In this document: positions 22,095 to 29,958 of the stretch, one piece after another | Layout of the letters: each line of letters starts with the position of its first letter | Numbering within the stretch: position 1 is the stretch's first letter | Source: JANOGU01 sp964499865 | GTDB taxonomy: Bacteria; Pseudomonadota; Alphaproteobacteria; Rhodobacterales; Rhodobacteraceae | Direction of reading: 5' to 3' | Length of the DNA stretch: 34,134 bases | NCBI GenBank assembly: GCA_964499865.1 | Contig: CAZCPY010000016.1 | Span: 1-34,134 of the forward strand | Notes under the pieces: generated by a model | What the model saw: only the letters and a program-made list of their open reading frames with translations | What the model was told of the DNA's origin: nothing | Database searches by the model: none | Made by a program: the position numbers and the translations under genes

Positions 22095-22876
22095 GGCGCA
22101 AGGTTCCGGTCCGAGGGGATGATCTCGCCCTTGCGGACTATCCATCCCAGCCGCCGCAGGTAGTTGGCGGCCCTCAGGCCGTAGTTGGGCAGGCGCCGCC
22201 ACCAGGGGAACTTGCGCACCCCGCCATAGCCGCCGGGGCCGGTGATCAGGCTTTCGTGGCTTTCGTCGATGCGGCTGGGGAAGGGCTCCATCCCCCGCAG
22301 GCGGAAGCCGTGGACGAAAAAGCGGTTGATCTCGTGGTCCGTCGCCCGCGTGACCCGGGACATGGCGGGCAGGAGTTTCTCCGCGGTGGCGCGGTTGATG
22401 AGATAGGCGCCGGTGCCGGTGTTGGGGCCGAGGTAGGCCATCAGCCGGAAGTTGCCGATGCGCCCCTGCGGCACCGGCAGCCTGGCGCGGATGCGGTTCA
22501 GTTTCAGCAGGTCCCAGTGCCCCTTCGCCTGCAGCGCCAGCCGCAGCGCGTCGAGGAAACCGGGCTCGAAGATCACGTCGTCTTCCAGCACCAGCGCATG
22601 CGGGCGCCCGGTTTCCAGGAACATCTGCCAGACCTTCAGGTGCGAGTGGTAGCAGCCGATGCCGCCGATCAGCACCTCGCGCCCCATGTTGCGGCGGAAG
22701 GCGGGGACATCCACCGTCGCCAGCAGCCGCGCCTCCTCGGCCCGGCCGTCGACGCCCGCGACCCAGGCGAAGGGCAGGGGCAGGGCGGCCAGCCGCGCCT
22801 CCATCTGTTCCCGCCGCAGGGTCGCGCGGGGCAGGTTGATCAGGTAGACGGGCAGGCCCTCCAGGGCGTCCTTCAT
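22091..22876 (-). CDS. Glycosyltransferase family 25 protein (LPS-type)
   Basis: A 261-residue GT25-type glycosyltransferase, a family that includes LPS beta-galactosyltransferases. Seen: the N-terminal VYLINLPRATLRREQM (10-25), GGIGCYHSHLKVW (71-83), the metal-binding ALVLEDDV (94-101), and GTGAYLINRATAEKLLP in the acceptor half. It is a cytoplasmic GT-A-fold enzyme with no membrane segment. The ATG overlaps the stop of the upstream glycosyltransferase gene, and its stop overlaps the sulfotransferase start. The donor sugar cannot be assigned. Confidence 0.88.
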   Translation of the reverse strand: MKDALEGLPVYLINLPRATLRREQMEARLAALPLPFAWVAGVDGRAEEARLLATVDVPAFRRNMGREVLIGGIGCYHSHLKVWQMFLETGRPHALVLEDDVIFEPGFLDALRLALQAKGHWDLLKLNRIRARLPVPQGRIGNFRLMAYLGPNTGTGAYLINRATAEKLLPAMSRVTRATDHEINRFFVHGFRLRGMEPFPSRIDESHESLITGPGGYGGVRKFPWWRRLPNYGLRAANYLRRLGWIVRKGEIIPSDRNLAP

Positions 22877-23640
22877 GCGGCCCCCATCCAGGCGTCACGC
22901 AGCCAGCGGCAGGGGCGGGTGGAGGACAGGCCGGCGCGGTAGCCTGCCACCGCCTCCTCCATCTTGGGCCGCCCGTGGAAGCAGAGGACCTTTGCCTGCG
23001 GGGGTTTTCGCGGTTCCATCAGCAGGTTCAGCGGGCGCGTCGGGCGGCAGTCGTATTTGAACGAGGCGATCCATTCATCCGGGAAGGGCGCGAAGACGCC
23101 GTGCCGTTCGGCCAGAAGCGAGGTGTAGGTCTGTTCCGATCCGCCGCCGAAGGCCAGCGCCGCGGCGGGGTCGCGGGCCATCGTCTCGTAGAGGAAGGCG
23201 TGGCGGTCGGGCTCGATCTTCTCCACCGACCCGTGCCCCAGCGTGCGGAAGCCCGGCCGCCTGCCCCATTCCCGCCGCATGGCGATCTGCCCCGGCGCGA
23301 AGTCGCGCAGGGGGCGCAGGTCGGAAAGGATCACCACGTCGATGTCGAGCACCAGCAGCGGCCCGTGGTGGCCGGGCAGCAGGTCCGGGCGGAACAGGCT
23401 GACCTTCTGAAACGGCGCCTTCCAGCCGCGGGCGGCCATGGCGGCGAACATCGCCGCGTGAAACGGCTCCCGCGGCAGGGGCAGGACCTCGATGGCGGGG
23501 GCCAGGCCCGTGCGGTCGTCGGTCATGCAGACAAGGCGGGCGTCCGGCGTGGTGCGCGCGATGCCCGCGGCAAGGCGGTTGACGTATTCCGGCCCGTAGC
23601 GGGTTCCGAACTTCAGGCAAAGGCAGGTCGTGACCGTCAT
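22873..23640 (-). CDS. Putative GT-A-type glycosyltransferase
   Basis: A 255-residue protein with GT-A/GT8-like features: a KFGTRYGPEYVNRL start, ARLVCMTDD, then the metal-binding DID at residues 99-101 in LVLDIDVVILSDLRPL, and the C-terminal VLCFHGRPKMEEA. The central FKYDCRPTRPLN segment is typical of a small rhodobacteral family annotated only as glycosyltransferase. It is the first gene of the overlapping minus-strand trio with GT25 and the sulfotransferase. It diverges from the RgpF-like gene, and a weak TATAGG -10-like box lies at 23663-23668 on the minus strand. Confidence 0.75.
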   Translation of the reverse strand: MTVTTCLCLKFGTRYGPEYVNRLAAGIARTTPDARLVCMTDDRTGLAPAIEVLPLPREPFHAAMFAAMAARGWKAPFQKVSLFRPDLLPGHHGPLLVLDIDVVILSDLRPLRDFAPGQIAMRREWGRRPGFRTLGHGSVEKIEPDRHAFLYETMARDPAAALAFGGGSEQTYTSLLAERHGVFAPFPDEWIASFKYDCRPTRPLNLLMEPRKPPQAKVLCFHGRPKMEEAVAGYRAGLSSTRPCRWLRDAWMGAA

Positions 23641-23752
23641 CCGCGCCCCTTTCCGGCCTTGGCCTATACAACCCCGGGCAGGTCGGCAACGCCCGCGCGG
23701 CTTGCCCTTTGGCCGGGGCCTGCCTAATCACGTTGGCGCAGGGGAGACGCCG

Positions 23753-24865
23753 ATGACGGCCTGGCCGGAAAGCGGGGAGATGGCGGAACAGATCCCGGGT
23801 GCGAAGATCGGGCGCGAGGCGGGCCGCATCTGGGGCCGCATCGCCGATGCCTGGACCGACGGGCGCGAGGCGCGCGAGCAGGCGCGCGACGACGCGGCCT
23901 TTCCGGCAGGGATCGCGGTGACCGAAGGGGCGCAGCCGCTTGCGGCCCGGGTCGCGCTGGTGGTGCTGTATCAGCCGGGCGGTGTCGCGGCCTCGCTCGA
24001 CCTGACGCTGGCGCATCTGGCGGCTGGCGGCTATGCCGTCTGCCTGGTCAGCAATGCGCCCCTGTCGGGGGCGGACCGCGTGCGGCTGGCCGCACGGGTC
24101 TGGCGCATCGCGGAGCGGCCCAACCGCGGCCACGACTTCGGCGCCTGGCGCGACGGGCTGCGGCTGCTGGACCTGTGGGGCATGGCGCCGGACCGGCTGG
24201 TCCTGCTGAACGACAGCGTCTGGTTCCCGCTGTCGCCCGAAGACGACCTGCTGGCGCGGATGGAGGCGACGGGCGCCCCCTTCCTCGGCCCGTCCTTCGA
24301 GATGAAGGACGGCCGCCCCCACCGCGCGCATTACCAGAGCTTCCTGCTGATGGCCGACCGCTACGTGCTGGGGTCGCCGGCCTGGCGGGGCTTCTGGGCG
24401 GGCTACCGGGTGTCGTCCAACCGCCGCAAGGTGCTGCTGCGCGGCGAAAAGGGCCTCAGCCAGGCGATGTTCGCGGGCGGGCTGTCGGCCGCGCCCATGG
24501 CCTCGCGGCAGGGCCTGCGGGCCTTCGCCGCCACCGCCCCGGAGGATGCCTTGCGCGAGGCGCTGACCTTCGCCGCCGATCCCGCACGCGCGACCCGCAT
24601 CGACGCGTTGCTGGCAGGACCTGCGACGACGTTCCGCGATGGCGCCCGGGCGTTGCTGGACAAGGCGCTGGCGGGCGGGTCCTACCTGGAGACCTATCCC
24701 CTGCTCGCCGCCCGCGCCTTCGGGCTGTCCTTCATCAAGAAACGGGCCGAGCCGCAGTCCACGCTGGCCCGCGCCGCGATCCTGCGCGCCATCGACGCAA
24801 ACGTCTTGCCCGCCCCCGACCCCCGCGTGCTGGCCGAGATGCGCGCCCGGACGCCCACCCGATGA
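23753..24865 (+). CDS. Rhamnan synthesis protein F (RgpF)-like glycan protein
   Basis: A 370-residue protein whose residues about 60-300 match the RgpF (PF05045-type) domain found in polysaccharide clusters: VALVVLYQPGG, the hallmark ERPNRGHDFGAWRDGLRLL near residue 120, VLLNDSVWFPL, and SFLLMADRYVL. Such proteins take part in building rhamnose-containing or other surface polysaccharides, probably as glycosyltransferases. The ATG follows AGGGGAGA. Its stop overlaps the neuC start (ATGA), so it opens the RgpF-neuC-GT30-GT30 chain. Confidence 0.82.
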   Translation: MTAWPESGEMAEQIPGAKIGREAGRIWGRIADAWTDGREAREQARDDAAFPAGIAVTEGAQPLAARVALVVLYQPGGVAASLDLTLAHLAAGGYAVCLVSNAPLSGADRVRLAARVWRIAERPNRGHDFGAWRDGLRLLDLWGMAPDRLVLLNDSVWFPLSPEDDLLARMEATGAPFLGPSFEMKDGRPHRAHYQSFLLMADRYVLGSPAWRGFWAGYRVSSNRRKVLLRGEKGLSQAMFAGGLSAAPMASRQGLRAFAATAPEDALREALTFAADPARATRIDALLAGPATTFRDGARALLDKALAGGSYLETYPLLAARAFGLSFIKKRAEPQSTLARAAILRAIDANVLPAPDPRVLAEMRARTPTR

Positions 24866-25977
24866 AACTCCTGTTCGTCACCGGCACCCGCGCGGATTTC
24901 GGCAAGCTGGAACCGCTGGCCGCAGCGGCGCGCGATGCGGGCCACCGGGTCGCCGTCTTCGTCACCGGCATGCACATGCTGGACCGCTACGGGCTGACCA
25001 AGATCGAGGTCCGCCGCATGGCGGGCGTCACCGTGCACGAGTTCCTGAACCAGCGCCCCGGTGACGCGCAGGACATCGTGCTGGCCAAGACGGTCACGGG
25101 GTTCTCCGATTTCCTGCGCGAGCACCGGCCCGACCTGGTGGTCACCCACGGCGACCGGGTGGAGGCGCTGGCCTGCACGCTGGTCGCGGCCACCAACTAC
25201 GTCCGCTGCGCGCATGTCGAGGGCGGCGAGGTCTCGGGCACGATCGACGAGGTGTTCCGTCACTGCAACACCAAGCTCGCGCAGGCGCATTTCGTCTCCT
25301 CCGACGCCGCCGCGGCCCGCGTGCGCCGCCTGGGGGAACCGGAGGAGACGATCCATGTCATCGGCTCGCCCGAACTGGACTTCCACGGCCGCCCGTCCGG
25401 CGTGACGCTGGAGGATGTCAGGGCGCGCTATGCCATCCCCTTCGCCGACTACGGGATCGCCGTCTTCCATCCCGTGACCTCCGAGGCCGCGACGATGGGC
25501 GCGCAGGCCGAGGCGCTGTTCGGGGCGCTGTCGGACAGCGGGCGCGCCTTCGTCGTCATCGCGCCCAACAACGACCCCGGGTCCGAGGCGATCTTCGCCG
25601 TGCTGGACCGCCTGCCCGCGGACCGCTTCCGCCTGCTGCCCTCGATGCGCTTTGCGCATTTCTCGGAACTGATGCGCCATGCCGCCTGCATGGTGGGCAA
25701 CTCCAGCGCGGGCGTGCGCGAGGCGCCGTTCCTGGGGGTGCCGTCGCTGGACGTGGGGTCGCGCCAGACCAACCGGTCGGATGCGGGCTCGATCACCGCG
25801 GTGCAGGCCGCGGACCGGACGGCGATCCTGGGCTTCCTGGCCAGCCAGTGGGGCCGCAGGCACGCCGCCCATACCGGGTTCGGCGAGGGGCGGGCGGCGG
25901 ACCGGTTCGTGGCGGTGCTGGCCGATCCGGGGTTCTGGAGCGCGCCCCTGCAGAAGGCCTTCCGTGACCCCGCCTGA
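24862..25977 (+). CDS. neuC: UDP-N-acetylglucosamine 2-epimerase, hydrolysing (NeuC/LegG-type)
   Basis: A 371-residue GT-B-fold enzyme that would convert UDP-GlcNAc (or a related UDP-sugar) to ManNAc plus UDP, the substrate for NeuB. Seen: VTGTRADFGKLEPL at the N-terminus, the VVTHGDRVEAL segment, the active-site stretch HVEGGEVSGTIDEVFRHCNTKLAQAHF near residue 115, and the UDP-binding MVGNSSAGVREAPFLGVPSLDVGSR near residue 275. The ATG overlaps the RgpF-like stop, and the next gene starts 14 bp before its end. The sequence does not settle NeuC versus LegG substrate choice. Confidence 0.9.
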   Translation: MKLLFVTGTRADFGKLEPLAAAARDAGHRVAVFVTGMHMLDRYGLTKIEVRRMAGVTVHEFLNQRPGDAQDIVLAKTVTGFSDFLREHRPDLVVTHGDRVEALACTLVAATNYVRCAHVEGGEVSGTIDEVFRHCNTKLAQAHFVSSDAAAARVRRLGEPEETIHVIGSPELDFHGRPSGVTLEDVRARYAIPFADYGIAVFHPVTSEAATMGAQAEALFGALSDSGRAFVVIAPNNDPGSEAIFAVLDRLPADRFRLLPSMRFAHFSELMRHAACMVGNSSAGVREAPFLGVPSLDVGSRQTNRSDAGSITAVQAADRTAILGFLASQWGRRHAAHTGFGEGRAADRFVAVLADPGFWSAPLQKAFRDPA

Positions 25978-27223
25978 CCTGTCGCCCCGCCCGGTGACCG
26001 CGCCTTGCGGCGCGGCGCTGCGGGCGGCGCTTGCCCTGCGGCCGCTGCTGGCGCCGCTTGCCGCCCCCTACCTGCGCCGCCGCCTTGCGAAGGGACGCGA
26101 AGACCCCGCGCGCTGGCGCGAGAAGCTGGGCGAGCCGACGGCGCCGCGGCCCCCGGGCCGTGTCGTCTGGCTGCATGCCGTGGGCCTGGGCGAGGTGCTG
26201 GCGCTGCGCGGGCTGATCGCGGCGATGGCGGCGGCGGATGTGTCCTTCCTCGTCACCTCCAGCGCCCGCAGTTCCGCCCGCGCCTTCGCTGCGCAGGTCC
26301 CGCCGCGCACGCTGCACCAGTTCCTGCCGCTGGACCTGCCGGGGCCGGTGGCGCGGTTTCTCGGACACTGGCGCCCCGACCTTGCGGTCTGGGCGGAACA
26401 GGACCTCTGGCCGGGCCTCGTGGTGCAGGCGGCGCAGAGGGGGATGCCGCTGGCCCTGGTCAACGCGCGGATGGACGCGCGCGCCCTTGCCCGCCGCCGC
26501 CGTGCGGGGCGGCTTTTCGCCGACCTTTACGCCCGCTTTGCCCTGATCGCCGCGCAGGACGACGGCACGGCCGGGCATCTGCGCGCGCTCGGCGCAGGCC
26601 GCGTGGCGGTGACGGGGTCGCTCAAGCCCGCCGCGGGGGCGCTCTCCTGCGATGCAGGGGAGCTTGCGCGCCTTCGGGCGGCGGTGGCGGGGCGCAGGCC
26701 ATGGCTCGCCGCGGCGACCCATCCGGGCGACGAGGCGACGGTGCTGTCCGCCGCCATGCTGCGCCATGACCGCCTGCTGATCGTCGCCCCCCGCGACCCG
26801 GTCCGCGGCGTCGCGCTTTCGCAGCAGGCGACGGCGCGGGGGCTGGACGCGACGCGGCGGTCGGACGGGATGGGGCCGCAGGGGGCGGTCTGGATCGCCG
26901 ACACCCTGGGCGAGATGGGGCTGTGGTACCGCCTCTGCGACACCGCGCTGATTGGCGGGCAGGGGGTGGGCGGGCACAGCCCCTGGGAGGCGGTCGCGCT
27001 CGGCTGCGCCGTGCTGCACGGGCCGGACGTGGCGAACTTTGCCGCCGACTATGCGGCGCTGGACGGCGCCGGGGCGGCGCGTGAGGTGAAGACGCCGGAG
27101 GCGCTGGCCGCGGCCCTGGCCGAGGATCCGGCGCCCCGTGCCGCCCGCGCCCGCGGGCTGACGGCAGAGGCCGAGGCGATGACGCAGGCCCTTGCCGCCG
27201 CGCTGCTGGGGCTCATGCGATGA
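25964..27223 (+). CDS. Kdo transferase-like glycosyltransferase 1 (GT30/WaaA family)
   Basis: A 419-residue GT30-type protein. The N-terminal domain has RGREDPARWREKLG-like sequence (residues 44-56) and WLHAVGLGEVLALRGL, with Glu77 at the catalytic-base position of WaaA. The C-terminal domain has SLKPAA, AATHPGDE, ADTLGEMGLWYRL, and a modified GGHSPWEA where WaaA has GGHNPLEP, then GPDVANF. Family members transfer Kdo from CMP-Kdo to lipid A. The GTG start lies inside neuC (14-bp overlap), and the stop overlaps the second GT30 gene. Given the neuC/neuB/neuA context it might use CMP-Kdo in core synthesis or a CMP-nonulosonate; not decidable here. Confidence 0.83.
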   Translation: MTPPDLSPRPVTAPCGAALRAALALRPLLAPLAAPYLRRRLAKGREDPARWREKLGEPTAPRPPGRVVWLHAVGLGEVLALRGLIAAMAAADVSFLVTSSARSSARAFAAQVPPRTLHQFLPLDLPGPVARFLGHWRPDLAVWAEQDLWPGLVVQAAQRGMPLALVNARMDARALARRRRAGRLFADLYARFALIAAQDDGTAGHLRALGAGRVAVTGSLKPAAGALSCDAGELARLRAAVAGRRPWLAAATHPGDEATVLSAAMLRHDRLLIVAPRDPVRGVALSQQATARGLDATRRSDGMGPQGAVWIADTLGEMGLWYRLCDTALIGGQGVGGHSPWEAVALGCAVLHGPDVANFAADYAALDGAGAAREVKTPEALAAALAEDPAPRAARARGLTAEAEAMTQALAAALLGLMR

Positions 27224-28497
27224 GCCTGCGCCGCTTCCGCCTGTTGTATCCCCTGCTGGCGCATCTGCTGCTCTTGCCCGCGCTGGCCTACCTTCTGTGG
27301 CGGTCGCGCCGGGATGCGGGCTACCGGGCGCATCCGGCGGAACGGCTGGGCCTTTACCGGCAGCGGATGGACGGCCCCGTCTGGCTGCATGCGGTGTCGC
27401 TGGGCGAGGTGCGGTCCGCGGTGCCGCTGGTGCGGGGGCTCTTGGACCGGGGCGAGACCGTCGTGCTGACGCACCTGACCCCTGCCGGGCGGCGCGAGGC
27501 TTCGCGGGTCCTGGCCGCCGACATCGCCGCGGGCCGCGTCGCCTCGGTCTGGCTTCCGTACGAGACATCATGGGCTTACGCGGCGTTCTTCAGGGCGTTC
27601 CGGCCGCGCGCGGGGCTGGTGATGGAGGTCGAGCACTGGCCGCAGATGATCCTGTCGGCGCGCGCCCGCGGCGTGCCGCTGTTTCCCTGCAACGCCCAGT
27701 ATCCCCGGCGCAGCGTCCTGGCCGACCGGCGCCGCCCCTGGCGGCGGGGGCTGATCGCGCTCTATGCCGGGGCCTTCGTGAAGTCGGAACTGCAGGCCGA
27801 ACGGTTCCGCGCGACGGGCCTCGCAGGGGTCGAGGTGACGGGCGAGACACGCTTCGACCAGCCCGTTCCCGCGACGCTGCGCGCGGCGGGCGCGCGCCTG
27901 CGGGACTGGTTCGCGCCCGGGCGCGAGGTGATCGCCTTCGCCTCGGTGGTGGAAGGCGAGGACGCCATCTACCTGGAGGCGATCCGCCGCCTGTGGAGCG
28001 TGCCGCCGCGGCCCGCCGTCCTCTACATTCCCCGCCGCCCCGAACGCTTTGCCGAAACGGCAGGGCGGCTTCGGGCCGCGGGGATCGCCTTTGTCCGGCG
28101 GTCCGAGGTGCTGGGCCCCGATCTTGCGCCGAAGGCCTCCGCGCCCGGGGTGGACCTGATGCTGTGCGATTCGCTGGGCGAGATGTACGGCTTTCTCGCC
28201 GCGGCCACGCGGGTGGTGGTGGGTGGCGGCTTCACGCCCGCGGGCGCCCACAACATCATCGAGCCGCTGGCTGCGGGCCGCCCCGTGGTGACCGGGCCGC
28301 AGACCTGGCCGATCGAATACCCTTTCGAGGAGGCCCGCGCCGCGGGCGTGGCACGTGCGGTGGCCGCACCGGAAGACCTTGCCGCGGCGATCCTGAGCTT
28401 TACCCCGGAACCCGCGACGATGGCACGCTTTTTCGCCGCACACTCCGGCGCCTCGGGGCGCACGCTGGCAGCACTGGACCGCCTTACCAGGCGCTGA
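27220..28497 (+). CDS. Kdo transferase-like glycosyltransferase 2 (GT30/WaaA family)
   Basis: A 425-residue GT30-type protein, the length of E. coli WaaA. It has an N-terminal membrane-anchor-like segment (LLYPLLAHLLLLPALAYLLW, 8-27), then VWLHAVSLGEV with Glu63 at the catalytic-base position, EHWPQMILSARARGVPLF, ELQAERFRATGL, and the nucleotide-binding region LCDSLGEMYGFLAAATRVVVGG with GAHNIIEPLAAGRPVVTGP. It is clearly distinct from its neighbour, not a recent duplicate. The start overlaps the first GT30 stop (ATGA). Its end overlaps the end of the convergent SDR gene by 14 bp. Confidence 0.85.
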   Translation: MSLRRFRLLYPLLAHLLLLPALAYLLWRSRRDAGYRAHPAERLGLYRQRMDGPVWLHAVSLGEVRSAVPLVRGLLDRGETVVLTHLTPAGRREASRVLAADIAAGRVASVWLPYETSWAYAAFFRAFRPRAGLVMEVEHWPQMILSARARGVPLFPCNAQYPRRSVLADRRRPWRRGLIALYAGAFVKSELQAERFRATGLAGVEVTGETRFDQPVPATLRAAGARLRDWFAPGREVIAFASVVEGEDAIYLEAIRRLWSVPPRPAVLYIPRRPERFAETAGRLRAAGIAFVRRSEVLGPDLAPKASAPGVDLMLCDSLGEMYGFLAAATRVVVGGGFTPAGAHNIIEPLAAGRPVVTGPQTWPIEYPFEEARAAGVARAVAAPEDLAAAILSFTPEPATMARFFAAHSGASGRTLAALDRLTRR

Positions 28498-29272
28498 AGC
28501 CGCCGTCGACGTTGACGATCTGGCCGGTCATGTAGCCCGCCTGCGGGGAACAGAGGAACAGCATGGCATCGGCGATCTCGTCCGGCTGCGCCATGCGTCC
28601 TGCCATGATGAGTTCCCCCACGCGGCGCTGGAATTCCTCGGAATGGCCGTTGAAGACGGCGCCCGGCGCGATGGTGTTGACCGTGCCCCCCCGCGGCGCC
28701 CAGTAGCCCGCGAGCCACAGGGTCAGGCCGTGGATGCCCGCCTTGGTGGCGGAATAGGCCGAGAAGGACTTGAACGGCATGCCCTCGTAGATCGGATGGT
28801 GCGGCCCGTTCAGCGCATACATCGAGGCCACGTTGACCAGGGTGCAGGGCCAGCGGCCGACGATGTCGCGGTCCATCTGGCGGGCGATCAGGAAGGCGCC
28901 GGTCAGGTTGGTGCGCAGGGTGCGGTCCCAGTCCGACAGCGTGGTGTCGGCGAAGGCGGGGAAGGGCCTGCCCGCGCCCATCAGGAGCTCGCCCGTGATC
29001 GCCGCATTGTTCAGCACCACATTGGGCTGGAAACCGTCACCCATCACCCGGGCGAAGATCCCCGTGATCTGGTCTTCGGATGCCACATCAAGGGGATAGA
29101 AGGCGAAGTTCGGATGCTCTCCGAAGTCGGCCTGAAGGGCATCGGCCCGCGCGCCCGGCAGGTCGGTCGCGATCACCCGGGCGCCCGAGGCAAGCATGCG
29201 GCGCACATAGGTGCGCCCCAGCACGCCCCCCGATCCGGTGATGAAGATGGTGCGGGCGGACAGGTCGGTCAT
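28484..29272 (-). CDS. SDR family oxidoreductase (PtmA-like context)
   Basis: A 262-residue classical short-chain dehydrogenase. Seen: the cofactor loop TGSGGVLGR (12-20), NNAA (88-91), and the catalytic Ser150, Tyr173 and Lys177 (SAYSATK). The C-terminal MTGQIVNVDGGFSAW is typical. It is the last gene of a minus-strand trio with the cytidylyltransferase and the Gfo/Idh/MocA gene; its ATG overlaps the cytidylyltransferase stop. In Campylobacter an SDR (PtmA) is encoded with a CMP-nonulosonate synthetase and a Gfo/Idh-type protein, so a role in making or modifying the nonulosonate or its precursor is plausible but inferred. Confidence 0.88.
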   Translation of the reverse strand: MTDLSARTIFITGSGGVLGRTYVRRMLASGARVIATDLPGARADALQADFGEHPNFAFYPLDVASEDQITGIFARVMGDGFQPNVVLNNAAITGELLMGAGRPFPAFADTTLSDWDRTLRTNLTGAFLIARQMDRDIVGRWPCTLVNVASMYALNGPHHPIYEGMPFKSFSAYSATKAGIHGLTLWLAGYWAPRGGTVNTIAPGAVFNGHSEEFQRRVGELIMAGRMAQPDEIADAMLFLCSPQAGYMTGQIVNVDGGFSAW

Positions 29273-29958
29273 GCGGTCTTCTCCAGCAGCCATTCGACGA
29301 TGGCGAAGTCGAAGGGCGTGTCGATGTCGAGGCAGCGCTCGGGCGGCATCAGGCAGGGGATCACGCGGCCCTCCCACAAGCCCTTGGCCCGCCGCAGGTA
29401 ATCGGGCGCCACGACATAGGTCGAGGCGGCGTGTTCATAGACCACCGGCGCCTGCTGGCGGGCGACCACGCCGCCGGGCAGGGGCTTTGACACCCGCAGG
29501 GCGCCGGTGGCGTCGGGTTCCACCAGGTTGAAATAGGGGTTCTTGCGCGCCTCGCAGCAGGACATGACCATGTCGGGCGCCTTCGCCGCGAACAGGTCCA
29601 GCGCGCCGTCGATGTCCCGGGGCAGGCGCAGGGGCGAGGTGCAGTCGAGGTCGAGGAAGGCTTCGACCGGCCCGACAAGCGCCTCGGAGGCCGCCAGCGC
29701 ATGCTGCCAGACGCCCCACTTGCCCGCCGTGTCTGTCGCCAGATGCGCGGGGCGCAGGCCGATGGCAAGGCACCCCCTGGCAAGCGCATGGGCATAGAGC
29801 GCCTCGTCGTCGGTCGAGACGACCACGGCGCCCACGCGGGGATGCGCCAGCAGCTGGTCGAGCGACCAGTCGATCAGGGGTTTGCCGGCGATCATGCGGG
29901 TGTTCTTGCCCGGCACGCCCTTCGACCCCTTGCGGGCCCCGATGTGCCCCAGGATCAC
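29269..29958 (-). CDS. neuA: Acylneuraminate cytidylyltransferase family protein (CMP-nonulosonate synthetase)
   Basis: A 229-residue enzyme expected to activate a sialic-acid-type sugar with CTP to the CMP-sugar. Seen: the nucleotide-binding start HIGARKGSKGVPGKN (5-19), KPLIDWSLDQLL, STDDEAL, the LDCTSPLR motif, and the C-terminal DIDTPFDFAIVEWLL. The length matches NeuA/LegF catalytic domains; a KdsB assignment is less likely because of the GSKGVPGKN form. The GTG start overlaps the stop of the upstream oxidoreductase gene (GTGA) and is set by the conserved N-terminus. Neu5Ac, legionaminate or another nonulosonate cannot be separated by eye. Confidence 0.88.
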   Translation of the reverse strand: MILGHIGARKGSKGVPGKNTRMIAGKPLIDWSLDQLLAHPRVGAVVVSTDDEALYAHALARGCLAIGLRPAHLATDTAGKWGVWQHALAASEALVGPVEAFLDLDCTSPLRLPRDIDGALDLFAAKAPDMVMSCCEARKNPYFNLVEPDATGALRVSKPLPGGVVARQQAPVVYEHAASTYVVAPDYLRRAKGLWEGRVIPCLMPPERCLDIDTPFDFAIVEWLLEKTA

